Positions 25,641 to 33,047 of a stretch of 41,929 bases of DNA are shown piece after piece. Position 1 is the first letter of the stretch. The number at the start of each line of letters is the position of its first letter. The notes beneath the pieces are model-generated. The model was not told where the DNA came from and did no database searches. It saw nothing but the letters and a program-made list of their open reading frames with translations. The position numbers and the translations under genes are program-made. This DNA is from Lachnospiraceae bacterium (GTDB taxonomy: Bacteria > Bacillota > Clostridia > Lachnospirales > Lachnospiraceae): assembly GCA_023664345.1 (NCBI GenBank), contig JAMPFQ010000031.1:1-41929 (forward strand). Direction: 5' to 3'.

Positions 25641-25919
25641 TTATACAACAGATGCTGCACTCAAACAGGTCTTTGGTTCCCTGGACGCGTCTACGCTGTC
25701 AAAGACAGGCTGCTCACCGGAGGCGATTTTTGCCTTTACCTCGCCCAGTTCGTCTCGGAACTCGTCAAGATATTTTTTGGGATAAACGACAACCAACAGC
25801 ATACAGATGGCTTCGTCCCGTTCAAAAATATCCAGCTTGTCGCCTTCGGAAAGGCCCAGCTTGACGATGATTTCCTTTGGTATGGTGATCTGTGATTTCT
25901 GACGTAATTCGGCCAGCAT
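25641..25919 (-). CDS. AbrB/MazE/SpoVT-type DNA-binding protein
   Basis: A 92-residue protein. The N-terminal swapped-hairpin domain (MLAELRQKSQITIPKEIIVKLGLSEGDKLDIFERD) is the AbrB/MazE fold. A helical C-terminal region with GEVKAKIASGEQPVFDSVDA follows. The last ~17 residues (REPKTCLSAASVV) look unlike the usual ending and may result from a 3' rearrangement. No toxin gene is adjacent, so it may be an orphan transition-state-type regulator or an antitoxin without a partner. Confidence 0.82.
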   Translation of the reverse strand: MLAELRQKSQITIPKEIIVKLGLSEGDKLDIFERDEAICMLLVVVYPKKYLDEFRDELGEVKAKIASGEQPVFDSVDASREPKTCLSAASVV

Positions 25920-26054
25920 ACGATGATCTCTTTTGCTTTATGTTTGAAAGTAGGAATTTCTAACTTTCCTGCTTATAGTATATCCATTGTTCGCAGATTA
26001 CGCTTTCATTTTGATGAAAAGCAGCAGGGATTTTGGCTGTCAGAGAAAAGGCGG

Positions 26055-26166
26055 TTTATTCCCGCGGGCAATGAGCCAAACGGCCATGCTTGCATAGGAC
26101 ATAAAGGCAGCAAGCTGACTTGGCGAACGCCGCGAGGGTCAAATACCCCGCAGCTTGCAGCGGGGT
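26055..26166 (+). repeat. Interspersed repeat R1, copy 1
   Basis: Begins TTTATTCCCGCGGGCAATG and ends with GCCGCGAGGGTCAAATACC and the hairpin ACCCCGC/GCGGGGT. The same head and tail occur at 39925-40058, with a different middle section. It abuts a truncated HTH gene on its right side. Confidence 0.8.
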
Positions 26167-26174
26167 TATTGACT

Positions 26175-26291
26175 TCCAGAACAATTAATAATTTAAAGCA
26201 TAATAGAGGAATTACTGTTTACACCTTAGAGCGTTTATGTGTGGTTTTAAATTGTACACCAAACGATATCTTGGAATTTATACCAGATTAA
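26175..26291 (+). pseudogene. 3' fragment of an XRE-family HTH gene
   Basis: SRTINNLKHNRGITVYTLER followed by LCVVLNCTPNDILEFIPD matches the second half of a small Cro/CI regulator (recognition helix onward), close to the intact protein at 37782-37991 (ANTIHRMKKG...DTFCFILDCPVSDII). The first half, with helices 1 and 2, is missing. The frame runs upstream into repeat R1, so the gene was probably broken by the repeat or an associated deletion. Confidence 0.7.
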
Positions 26292-26305
26292 TATAAAAAG
26301 GGGTG

Positions 26306-26519
26306 TTAATTTTTTGTGGTAAACATTCTCTCTAGGAAATTAAATACCCGTTCGTTGAAATCTGCCGCCTCCTCATGTGCGGCGTGCGATCGTTCCTCCC
26401 TGCGATACGCCCACTGCACACGCCTTTTCGATGCCAGGCGCATTCATGGCCGCCGCCTGATTCGCCGCCATAGCCCTTATGGAATATCCGTCAGTGATGG
26501 CATTTTTTCTACTGAGCAT
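26306..26519 (-). pseudogene. Internally deleted alpha/beta-hydrolase remnant
   Basis: Read leftward, MLSRKNAITDGYSIRAMAAN and AAAMNAPGIEKACAVGVSQG hold the nucleophile-elbow motif GVSQGG of alpha/beta hydrolases. After RRT and a stop at 26373, the next frame continues EEAADFNERVFNFLERMF to a TAA at 26306, matching the C-terminal helix of the same family. The whole middle of the fold is missing, so this is a fossil. Nearby 26520-26680 shows no other gene; a diverged piece of repeat R1 (GGCTCCCGCGAGCAGTGAGC) lies near 26637. Confidence 0.6.
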
Positions 26520-26684
26520 ATATACCGTATACTTTTCAAAGAAGCGCTTTCCTTTTTACAGTGGTCAGTCTGGCCAACAGGCACATACCCATTTTTGCGT
26601 TCCACAGCATAATGTTACCTCTCTCAACCTGCATTGGCTCCCGCGAGCAGTGAGCCAGGTCAGCGCAGTTGACTTGATCCTGTG

Positions 26685-27236
26685 CTAAAGAGTCTGCAGC
26701 AGTTCGCCAATATGGACGCTCAGATCTGCAAAAATACCTGCAGCAATGGGCTGGCTGAAAGGCAGGATCGTGGGAGCGGCATCTTCTTCGTAGCGATAGA
26801 CGGTGGTTCGCTGTTTTTCGGGATCTACGATCCAGTATTCGCGGACACCGGCCTCGGCATATTTTCCATTTTTGATATTATAATCCATCCTGCGGCTGCC
26901 GGGAGATACAATCTCGACAATGAGGTCGGGAGCGCCGCTGCAGCCGTGATCCGTCAGTTTGCTTTTGTCACAGATGACGCTGATATCAGGTTCCACATAG
27001 GTTTCGTCATCCGCGTTCAGATTTACGGCGAAAGGAGCCGGATATACTTTACAGGAACCGCCCCTGCGGTCAATGTAGTCCGCAAATCTTCTGGCTATGG
27101 CAAAGGAAAGTTCCTGATGGATCCTGTTTGGCGGAGCCATGTTATAAAGCTGTCCGTCGATCAGTTCGGCGCGCTGTCCGTCAGGCAGATTCCAATAGTC
27201 CTCTGCGGTATAAGGATTCGTCTTTAATAACGGCAT
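26685..27236 (-). CDS. Uma2-family (DUF820) putative PD-(D/E)XK endonuclease
   Basis: A 183-residue protein of the Uma2 group, predicted restriction-like nucleases abundant in cyanobacteria and scattered in Firmicutes. The core ELIDGQLYNMAPP, VEPDISVICD, GAPDLIVEIVSP and YWIVDPE corresponds to the nuclease fold with the PD...E-x-x catalytic arrangement. It is monocistronic. No DNA-modification partner is visible, so whether it is active or defensive is open. Confidence 0.9.
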   Translation of the reverse strand: MPLLKTNPYTAEDYWNLPDGQRAELIDGQLYNMAPPNRIHQELSFAIARRFADYIDRRGGSCKVYPAPFAVNLNADDETYVEPDISVICDKSKLTDHGCSGAPDLIVEIVSPGSRRMDYNIKNGKYAEAGVREYWIVDPEKQRTTVYRYEEDAAPTILPFSQPIAAGIFADLSVHIGELLQTL

Positions 27237-27356
27237 GGGAAAACCTCGCTTTTCTGATTTTGATGTGATGATCAGTATTTCCTGATAAATCTATCTTAAT
27301 GTAACAGGATTTCCGGTGTCAATGGAAAAGTGAAATTACAGGCTGATTCTTACCAT

Positions 27357-27383
27357 GGCAACTCATGTCCTGAAAGCGGCAAC
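27357..27383 (+). promoter_or_regulatory. Two-site direct repeat upstream of the lytTR operon (site 3)
   Basis: GGCAAC at 27357-27362 and 27378-27383, an exact 21-base period, with CCTGAAA between. A -10-like TATAAG (27420-27425) starts 37 bases beyond the second box. On the other strand the boxes read GTTGCC, containing the GTT core of known LytTR sites. This suggests autoregulation by the LytTR protein encoded just downstream. Confidence 0.55.
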
Positions 27384-27461
27384 ATGCCGCCAGGGGGCTT
27401 GCGCAGGGCCGGACAGTCCTATAAGATATAAAAGGCATCAGGTGATGGGGGAGGCGAAGAC

Positions 27462-27905
27462 TTGAAGATCGATATAGAAATCCGGGAAGATACGGAGGAC
27501 ACGGTGGTCACCATAAAGTGCAGGGAGCATAACGCCCTGGTTGACAGGCTGGTGGCGGCGCTCCGGATCATTGACAGGCAGATCACGGTTTACTACGAGG
27601 GAAAGATAACGGTATTAGATCTGGAGAAGATCATGTATATAGAGTCGGTGGATGGCAAGTGTTTCCTCTATACGGCGGATAAACTGTATGGATCCGACAG
27701 CAGGCTCTATGAACTGGAGCAGCAGCTGGGACAGTACCTGTTTGTCCGTATCAATAGATCGTGCATCGTGAACCTGAAAAATGTGGAATCTATCAAAACA
27801 TATCTGGACAGGCGGCTGCTGATGACGCTGATGAACGGCGAACAGCTGGTGGTGTCGCGGCAGTATGCGGAGAATATCAAGGGATTATTGAGGAAAGGAT
27901 CCTGA
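27462..27905 (+). CDS. Stand-alone LytTR transcriptional regulator
   Basis: A 147-residue protein with a short N-terminal region (MKIDIEIREDTEDTVVTIKC) and a complete LytTR DNA-binding domain (YYEGKITVLDLEKIMYIESV through VVSRQYAENIKGLL). There is no receiver domain. The start is TTG, fixed by GGGGGAGG seven bases upstream. It is followed by DUF3021, the membrane partner that in streptococcal LytTR systems (HdrRM, BrsRM type) restrains the regulator. The upstream 21-base-period repeat is its likely target. Confidence 0.92.
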   Translation: MKIDIEIREDTEDTVVTIKCREHNALVDRLVAALRIIDRQITVYYEGKITVLDLEKIMYIESVDGKCFLYTADKLYGSDSRLYELEQQLGQYLFVRINRSCIVNLKNVESIKTYLDRRLLMTLMNGEQLVVSRQYAENIKGLLRKGS

Positions 27906-27928
27906 ACTGGTAAAGGTGGGGAAATATC

Positions 27929-28417
27929 ATGAGAGAGCGGAAAAATATATTGGACTATATGGCACAGACAATGATCGCGTTTGGGGCGTCCATGCTGGCG
28001 CTCACCCTTTTCTGTGAGTTGGTGGGGGAGGAGGCCAGGGGATTTTCCACCATGTTTGCACTGGGAAAGGAGGGGATACCGTCAAATACGATTCTGCAGT
28101 TTTTATTGAATTCTGTCTGTATCATGGTGATCAGATTCCTGTTTTTCTCGGACAGGGTGTTCAGGAAAATGTCCATTGCCGGGAGGACCATAGGAATGCT
28201 GGCTTCGGTCATTGCGCTGATAGGGGTGTTTGCGTATTGCTTCGGCTGGTTCCCGGTGGACGATCCCAAGTGCTGGGCCTGCTTCCTGGTCTCTTTCGGC
28301 ATTTGCTTTGTCATTGCCTGGGCGGTCTCCGCATGGAAGGAATCCCTGGACAACAGGCAGCTGGAAGAGGGATTGCGGCACCTGAAAGAACAGCAAGGAA
28401 CAGAGCAAGGGCATTGA
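27929..28417 (+). CDS. DUF3021 membrane protein, probable LytTR-restraining partner
   Basis: A 162-residue protein with four hydrophobic segments (about residues 12-32, 55-75, 88-110, 116-138) and a charged C-terminal tail. DUF3021 is characteristically encoded directly after a stand-alone LytTR gene, as here with a 23-base gap. By family precedent it holds the regulator inactive at the membrane. It sits between the regulator and its ABC exporter. Confidence 0.88.
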   Translation: MRERKNILDYMAQTMIAFGASMLALTLFCELVGEEARGFSTMFALGKEGIPSNTILQFLLNSVCIMVIRFLFFSDRVFRKMSIAGRTIGMLASVIALIGVFAYCFGWFPVDDPKCWACFLVSFGICFVIAWAVSAWKESLDNRQLEEGLRHLKEQQGTEQGH

Positions 28418-28454
28418 AGTGTAGAGACGGAACTGGAATAGAATGGAGGCATAT

Positions 28455-29282
28455 ATGGCAATCTTGATGGAGGCCGATCATCTTTCCCATTCTTTTGGGA
28501 AAAAATGTGTGCTGGACAATATTTCGCTGCAGATAGAAGAAGGCGGAGTGATAGGCCTGCTGGGGCCCTCCGGCGCGGGCAAGACCACGCTGGTGAACAT
28601 CCTGACGGGGCAGATCGCCCCTGCGGCGGGAGAGATCAGGACGCGGAAAGAGCATCTGGCCGCAGGGATCATGATGGACAGTTTCGGCCTGTATGAAAGG
28701 CTGACGGTCTGGGATAACCTGAAGATATTCGCCGCCATTTATCAGGTGCCGGATCAGAAGATCGAGGAACTTCTGGAAAGGACGGAACTGGCGGACGCCA
28801 GGAAGACGGCGGTGGGAAAGCTTTCCAAAGGGATGCGGAACCGGGTGAACTTCTGCAGAGCGCTTTTGAAAGAGATGGATATCCTGTACCTGGATGAACC
28901 CACCTCCGGCCTGGATCCCGCCACCACGGAAAAGATCCATGAACTGATCCGGGCGGAAAAGGCTTCGGGAACCACCATTTTCCTGACCACCCACAATATG
29001 CACGAGGCGGAGCAGCTGTGCGACAGCATTTTCCTGCTGAACGAGGGGAAGATCGTCGAGCAGGGCGTTCCTGAGGAAATATGTATGAAATATAATCTGG
29101 AAAACACTATAGAAGTGACACTGGAAAACGGCGAAAGACGCGTGCTTGCCAATTCCGGGGAAAATGCGGATACACTTGCCCGGATGATGCATGAGGGGAA
29201 AATACGGAGCATCCATTCGTCGGAGCCGGATCTGGAACAGGTATTTCTGCATCTTACAGGAAGGAAGTTAAATGGATCATGA
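28455..29282 (+). CDS. ABC-2 type exporter, ATP-binding protein
   Basis: A 275-residue ATPase with Walker A GPSGAGKTT, signature LSKGMRNRVNFCRAL (a degenerate LSGGQ, common in drug/lipid exporters), Walker B ILYLDEPTSGLDP, and TTHNMHEAEQLCD. The C-terminal ~60 residues are the extension of CcmA/DrrA-type proteins. Start 28455 has GGAGG five bases upstream; ATG 28443 precedes the site. It is coupled to the permease by an ATGA overlap. Confidence 0.92.
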   Translation: MAILMEADHLSHSFGKKCVLDNISLQIEEGGVIGLLGPSGAGKTTLVNILTGQIAPAAGEIRTRKEHLAAGIMMDSFGLYERLTVWDNLKIFAAIYQVPDQKIEELLERTELADARKTAVGKLSKGMRNRVNFCRALLKEMDILYLDEPTSGLDPATTEKIHELIRAEKASGTTIFLTTHNMHEAEQLCDSIFLLNEGKIVEQGVPEEICMKYNLENTIEVTLENGERRVLANSGENADTLARMMHEGKIRSIHSSEPDLEQVFLHLTGRKLNGS

Positions 29283-29971
29283 GACATATCATAACGATCA
29301 TGCAAAAACAGTTAAAGGATACTCTGAAAAACAAAACGGTGCTGATACAATTTGCGATGTTTCCGGCACTGGGCCTTATCATGGTGAACATGATAAGGCT
29401 GGAAGGCATGCCGGAGAACTTTTTCGTGACGCTGTTCGCATCCATGTATGTAGGGATGGCGCCCCTGACCTGCGTCTCCGCCATCATCTCCGAGGAAAAG
29501 GAAAAAAATACCCTGCGCGTCCTGATGATGGCGGATGTCACGCCGTGGCAGTATCTTTTGGGGATAGGCGGCTATGTGTTCCTGGCGTGCATGCTGGGAG
29601 GGGCGGTCTTCTGCGGCCTGCTGGAAAATGTCACGGTGGGACAGAGAGCCCTGTTTCTGCTGGTCATGGCAGCAGGAATCATCGTGTCCATCGTGATGGG
29701 GGCGTCCATTGGCGTGGGCAGCAGGAGCCAGATGGCGGCTACATCGGTCTCAGTGCCGGTGATGATGGTATTTTCCTTTCTGCCCATGCTGTCCATGTTC
29801 AATGACAGGATTGAAAAGATTGCCAGATTTACCTATACCGAGCAGATCCGCGTTCTGACGGGGGATCTGGGAGGCGGGAACCCCGTCCGGAGCGCGGCGG
29901 TCATCCTTATGAACATCGTCGTATTTGGGGCGGTATTTTCCATATTATATAAAAAGTCCTCTCTTTGTTGA
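29279..29971 (+). CDS. ABC-2 type exporter, permease
   Basis: A 230-residue membrane protein with six hydrophobic segments and the cytosolic motif ISEEKEKNTLRVLMMADVTP seen between spans 2 and 3 of ABC-2 permeases. It is translationally coupled to the ATPase. With the LytTR/DUF3021 pair it forms a four-gene operon whose exported substrate is unknown, possibly a self-made or invading antimicrobial or a lipid. Confidence 0.9.
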   Translation: MRHIITIMQKQLKDTLKNKTVLIQFAMFPALGLIMVNMIRLEGMPENFFVTLFASMYVGMAPLTCVSAIISEEKEKNTLRVLMMADVTPWQYLLGIGGYVFLACMLGGAVFCGLLENVTVGQRALFLLVMAAGIIVSIVMGASIGVGSRSQMAATSVSVPVMMVFSFLPMLSMFNDRIEKIARFTYTEQIRVLTGDLGGGNPVRSAAVILMNIVVFGAVFSILYKKSSLC

Positions 29972-29983
29972 AAATTTATGAAA

Positions 29984-30011
29984 TGCAAAAGATACCTTAA
30001 AAAGTGCAAAC
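29984..30011 (+). promoter_or_regulatory. Two-site direct repeat, LytTR-type operator candidate (site 2)
   Basis: TGCAAAA at 29984 and TGCAAAC at 30005, a 21-base period, with GATACC and AAAAAG between, nearly identical to 8318-8345. A -10-like TATAAA (30048-30053) starts 38 bases after the second core, matching the spacing at the lytTR operon. It places the condensation-domain gene under the same presumed regulator. Confidence 0.5.
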
Positions 30012-30057
30012 GGTTCCATATGGGTAGAAATATGCGGAATTATGTAGTATAAAAAAG

Positions 30058-30167
30058 ATAGCTGCTCAGGACAGGCATTGAAAACACCGCGTTTTGGCGT
30101 AGTGTTGTTTCTCTTTGAACTCTCCTGATAAATTTACCCCGAAAAATGTCCGGTTCTGGGCAGCTAT
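30058..30167 (+). ncRNA. Structured 5' leader of the condensation-domain gene
   Basis: Bases 30058-30075 pair with 30150-30167 in an 18-base stem that has two G-U pairs and one mismatch. Inside, CGC (88-90) pairs with GCG (97-99) and ACAC with GTGT in a second hairpin around 30080-30111. The predicted start from TATAAA at 30048 falls at the base of the outer stem, so the RNA would fold from its first nucleotide. No terminator T tract or known riboswitch pattern is recognised. Function is unassigned. Confidence 0.45.
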
Positions 30168-30237
30168 ATCATATAACAGCGAAGGCAGGCGGAAGAGTTC
30201 AGGGAGCGGGACGGGAAGATAGCGGAGGGAACTCAAC

Positions 30238-31461
30238 ATGGAAGCAGAAAGGCAAATGCGCAGACTGAATTTGGCCCAGAACGAAATCGCGATGACAGAT
30301 CAGACATGCTCAAACAGTACGGGCAATACGATCTCCTTAAAACTTTATCTGCCGGATCATACGCCGGAAGCGGTGAAAGAGGCCGTGGATAAAGTCCTGG
30401 ATAATGCGGATGTGTTTGCCGCTTCCTTATATCAGGGAGAAAACGGCTGGATGCTTTCTTATGGCGAGGGAAAGATTTCCGAATGTGATATTGAGAAAGA
30501 GCGCTCGGCTGACTGGGTGGAAGGATACATGGATATTTCAGACAGACTTCGTATGGACGCGGAACGCCGCCTGTACCGGGCGAATGTGTTTCCGCTGACT
30601 GGCGGCGGAGTCCTTTTATATGTGCGGTTTCACCATATTATCATGGATGGTCATGGTATGAGTCTGTTTGTGCAGAGGGTGCTGGATGTGCTGGCAGGGA
30701 AGGAGATCGAGCCATCCGTATTTAATGTGGGAGAGGTGGCAGATCTGGAAGACAGCCCGAATGATGTTGATGAAAAGGAGTTCTGGAAGTCCTATTTTCT
30801 GGACGCGGATTTTGAAGCGGCTGTTTTTTCCCGGAAAACAGACGGGACGAAGTTCAGCAGTTACAGGGACAGTGTGCCGGACACGATCATGCAGGCGGTT
30901 GAAAGTTACGGGGAGAAAGAAAACATTTCGATCCCCTGTCTGTTCGCGGCGGCATATGCGTTTTACCTTGCCCAGGCCACGGACAAAAAAGACGCGGTGT
31001 TTCTGATGCCCTGCCTGAACCGGACCCTGGAGCAGATGGATACGTTGGGATGTTATACGCTGTTCGTTCCGGTTAGGGTGCGGGTGGATGCGGAAGATAC
31101 CTTTGCGGAACTGTGCCGGAAAGTGAAGACGGCGGCTGGGGAAGCGTCCGCCCACAGTACATGCGGATTCCATTATATTCTCACGGTCTTGCGTGAGGAA
31201 AATATGATAGGGGAATCCATTTCCGAATACATGTTCTATTTCTATCAGTTTTCCTTTCAGACCGACCTTCGGTACAAAGCGCGGTTTGGCGTGGCGGGGA
31301 ATATGCCGAACCATTTGACGTTCAGTCTGCTCCGCAATGAGAAAGGCGGGCTGGATCTGCAGTTCGATTACCAGGAGGGCATATATACGGAAAAAGGGGC
31401 AAGGAACCTTTGCGAGGCGGTCATTACGATCCTTTTGGGCGGGGTGCAGGGGATCGGGTAA
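30238..31461 (+). CDS. Free-standing NRPS-type condensation-domain protein
   Basis: A 407-residue single condensation (C) domain. The catalytic motif HHIIMDG at residues 132-138 is intact, and LGCYTLFVPVRVRV near 280 matches the later core motif. There are no adenylation or carrier domains here or nearby. Free-standing C domains catalyse amide or ester bond formation, or acyl transfer as in the related PapA/WES superfamily. A GGAGGG lies about eight bases upstream. It is monocistronic: structured leader before it and a terminator after it. Confidence 0.88.
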   Translation: MEAERQMRRLNLAQNEIAMTDQTCSNSTGNTISLKLYLPDHTPEAVKEAVDKVLDNADVFAASLYQGENGWMLSYGEGKISECDIEKERSADWVEGYMDISDRLRMDAERRLYRANVFPLTGGGVLLYVRFHHIIMDGHGMSLFVQRVLDVLAGKEIEPSVFNVGEVADLEDSPNDVDEKEFWKSYFLDADFEAAVFSRKTDGTKFSSYRDSVPDTIMQAVESYGEKENISIPCLFAAAYAFYLAQATDKKDAVFLMPCLNRTLEQMDTLGCYTLFVPVRVRVDAEDTFAELCRKVKTAAGEASAHSTCGFHYILTVLREENMIGESISEYMFYFYQFSFQTDLRYKARFGVAGNMPNHLTFSLLRNEKGGLDLQFDYQEGIYTEKGARNLCEAVITILLGGVQGIG

Positions 31462-31522
31462 GACGACGTGCGCCAGGTTATTTGTGTAGGGAAATAGTGT
31501 AAAAGATATGATTGGCAGTATG

Positions 31523-31563
31523 AGCCGGGAATCTGAAGATAAGGTTTCCGGCTTGGTTTTTTT
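31523..31563 (+). terminator. Intrinsic terminator after the condensation-domain gene
   Basis: AGCCGGGAA (31523-31531) pairs with TTTCCGGCT (31545-31553), one mismatch, followed by TGG and seven T. Confidence 0.8.
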
Positions 31564-31594
31564 AAAAGGGCAATGAGGGGAAACCATTGATAAT

Positions 31595-31728
31595 AACAGT
31601 TCAGTTCCGGTGGTATCTGGTGGTTTGGTGCTAAGAAGACGGCGGAGACATGCTGCCCTGTCCTGTGCGGACGGAGCAGGGCAGTGCTGAACTAACTGCC
31701 AACTACGACTACGGAACTGTCGCAAAGA
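31595..31728 (+). repeat. Interspersed repeat R2, copy A
   Basis: Starts AACAGTTCAG and ends GGAACTGTCGCAAAGA. The same sequence in reverse orientation is at 38588-38729, about nine bases in ten alike except for an 8-base length difference near the AACAGTTCAG end. Its right edge meets the broken ATPase reading frame, so it marks an insertion or recombination junction. Confidence 0.8.
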
Positions 31729-31729
31729 C

Positions 31730-32040
31730 TGGATGATGTTGAAAGGACAACGGTAATATTGCCTTTTAAAGAAAAAAGTGTCAGAAAAGTGTCAGAAAAG
31801 TGTCAGAAAAGTGCCGAAAAAAATATTGGGAAAAAAGTAACAAAAAAAACATTGATGCAATATGACGCAATATTATCTGCAATGGCTCAAGGCATATGGT
31901 ATCAGGCAAAGGATTTGTCAGGAGTCCTTGATGTGAAGGGAAATCGACTAAAAACATTACTTAGAGAGTTAGTGGCGGCTCAACGTCTGGAAGAAGATGG
32001 GGCTACAAAGGGGAAAAAATATAGAAAGAGGGATGATTGA
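31730..32040 (+). pseudogene. 3' remnant of an AAA_4/AlbA_2-type ATP-binding protein gene
   Basis: LDDVERTTVILPFKEK starts directly at the edge of repeat R2. It continues through Lys/Ser repeats (VRKVSEKCQKSAEK, from tandem GTGTCAGAAAA units) to a winged-helix end, WYQAKDLSGVLDVKGNRLK and LVAAQRLEEDGATKGKKYR. This is the C-terminus of transcriptional-regulator-like ATP-binding proteins of Clostridia. The ATP-binding N-terminal part is absent. A shorter start (ATT/TTG near 31759) is possible but a functional product is unlikely. Confidence 0.65.
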
Positions 32041-32080
32041 CAAAACCTATCCCAAGGTAGCGCATATATAGCAAATCTTA

Positions 32081-32109
32081 TTGAAAACTGCAACATTGCT
32101 CTGTATAAT
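32081..32109 (+). promoter_or_regulatory. Promoter of the STM4015-4011 operon
   Basis: TTGAAA (32081-32086), 17-base spacer, TATAAT (32104-32109). The start site would be near 32116, giving a ~75-base leader before the first gene. Confidence 0.8.
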
Positions 32110-32189
32110 GAAATTATCATTTGATATTAACCGAATGGAAATTAAAAATTTGCCCCAAACGGCAATCAAACAAAAGGAGGAGCAGCAAA

Positions 32190-33047
32190 ATGGGCAAGAG
32201 CAAGACATATTCTTACGAGTACGATGATTATGAGAACGGGAAAAACGCGGAGACCATGGTTAAGGATATCCTGGCGGATCCGGAATTTCCGGAACTGGAG
32301 GAACTGATCATCGGCGGATGGGGCGGCGAATATGAGGCGGACTGCCAGCCGATCCTGAACGCTATCGCAGATGATCCCGATAAGTTCAGCCATATCACGA
32401 AACTGTTCGTGGGGGATATGGATTATGAGGTGTGCGAGGTTTCCTGGATTATGCAGGGAGATTACAGCCGCATTTGGAAAGCCATGCCCCAGCTGAAAGA
32501 ATTGACCATAAAGGGCAGCATGGACCTGGCGTTGGGAGAGATCGCCCATGACAATCTGGAATCGCTGACCATCATCTGCGGCGGCCTGGGACAGGATGTG
32601 ATGGAAGAGATCCGGAACGCGAAGCTGCCCAATCTGAAAAAGCTTCTGCTCTATGTGGGCGTTGAGGACTACGGCTTTGACGGAAATGCGGATACCATAA
32701 AGGAACTGCTTGCAGGATCGGATTTCCCGAAGCTGTCCTATCTCGGCATTGTGGACAGTGAGATCCAGGATGAGTTGACGGAGGTGGTGCTGGAGAGCAA
32801 GTATATCCATCAGATAGAAACCCTGGATCTGTCCTGCGGCACATTGACGGACAAGGGTGGAAATCTGCTTCTGGAGAAGCTTCCGGCGTTTCCCAACATT
32901 AAGAAGCTGGATGTGCACCACCACTATCTATCCGATGAAGTGATGGGAAAGCTGGAGAAATTGTCCATGGAAGTTGATGTGTCCGAACAGGAAGAAGCGG
33001 AGAAATGGAACGGGAAGATATGGTACAGCGCGATGCTGACGGAATAG
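32190..33047 (+). CDS. STM4015 family leucine-rich-repeat protein
   Basis: A 285-residue soluble protein recognised as STM4015-like. Irregular leucine-rich repeats run through it: FPELEELIIGGWG, ITKLFVGDM, LKELTIKGSMDL, LESLTIICGGL, LKKLLLYVGVED, LSYLGIVDSEI, IETLDLSCGTL, IKKLDVHHHYL. There are no catalytic motifs, so it is probably a binding or scaffold subunit. ATG 32190 has AAAGGAGG upstream. It overlaps the next gene by up to 43 bases. First gene of the five-gene cassette. Confidence 0.88.
   Translation: MGKSKTYSYEYDDYENGKNAETMVKDILADPEFPELEELIIGGWGGEYEADCQPILNAIADDPDKFSHITKLFVGDMDYEVCEVSWIMQGDYSRIWKAMPQLKELTIKGSMDLALGEIAHDNLESLTIICGGLGQDVMEEIRNAKLPNLKKLLLYVGVEDYGFDGNADTIKELLAGSDFPKLSYLGIVDSEIQDELTEVVLESKYIHQIETLDLSCGTLTDKGGNLLLEKLPAFPNIKKLDVHHHYLSDEVMGKLEKLSMEVDVSEQEEAEKWNGKIWYSAMLTE

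Noticed and set aside
25641..27236. AbrB-type and Uma2 genes as a toxin-antitoxin or defence system
   Set aside because: They are 766 bases apart with fossils between, and no toxin or modification gene is linked.
30616..31725. Long leftward frame (369 codons) over the condensation gene and repeat R2
   Set aside because: Antisense composition and no motif. Its N-terminal LRQFRSRSWQLVQHC-like text comes from repeat R2 and reappears at 38546-38776.
31780..31815. Tandem GTGTCAGAAAA units as a possible CRISPR or iteron array
   Set aside because: Units are directly adjacent with no spacers, and they encode the Lys/Ser-rich linker of an ATP-binding protein.
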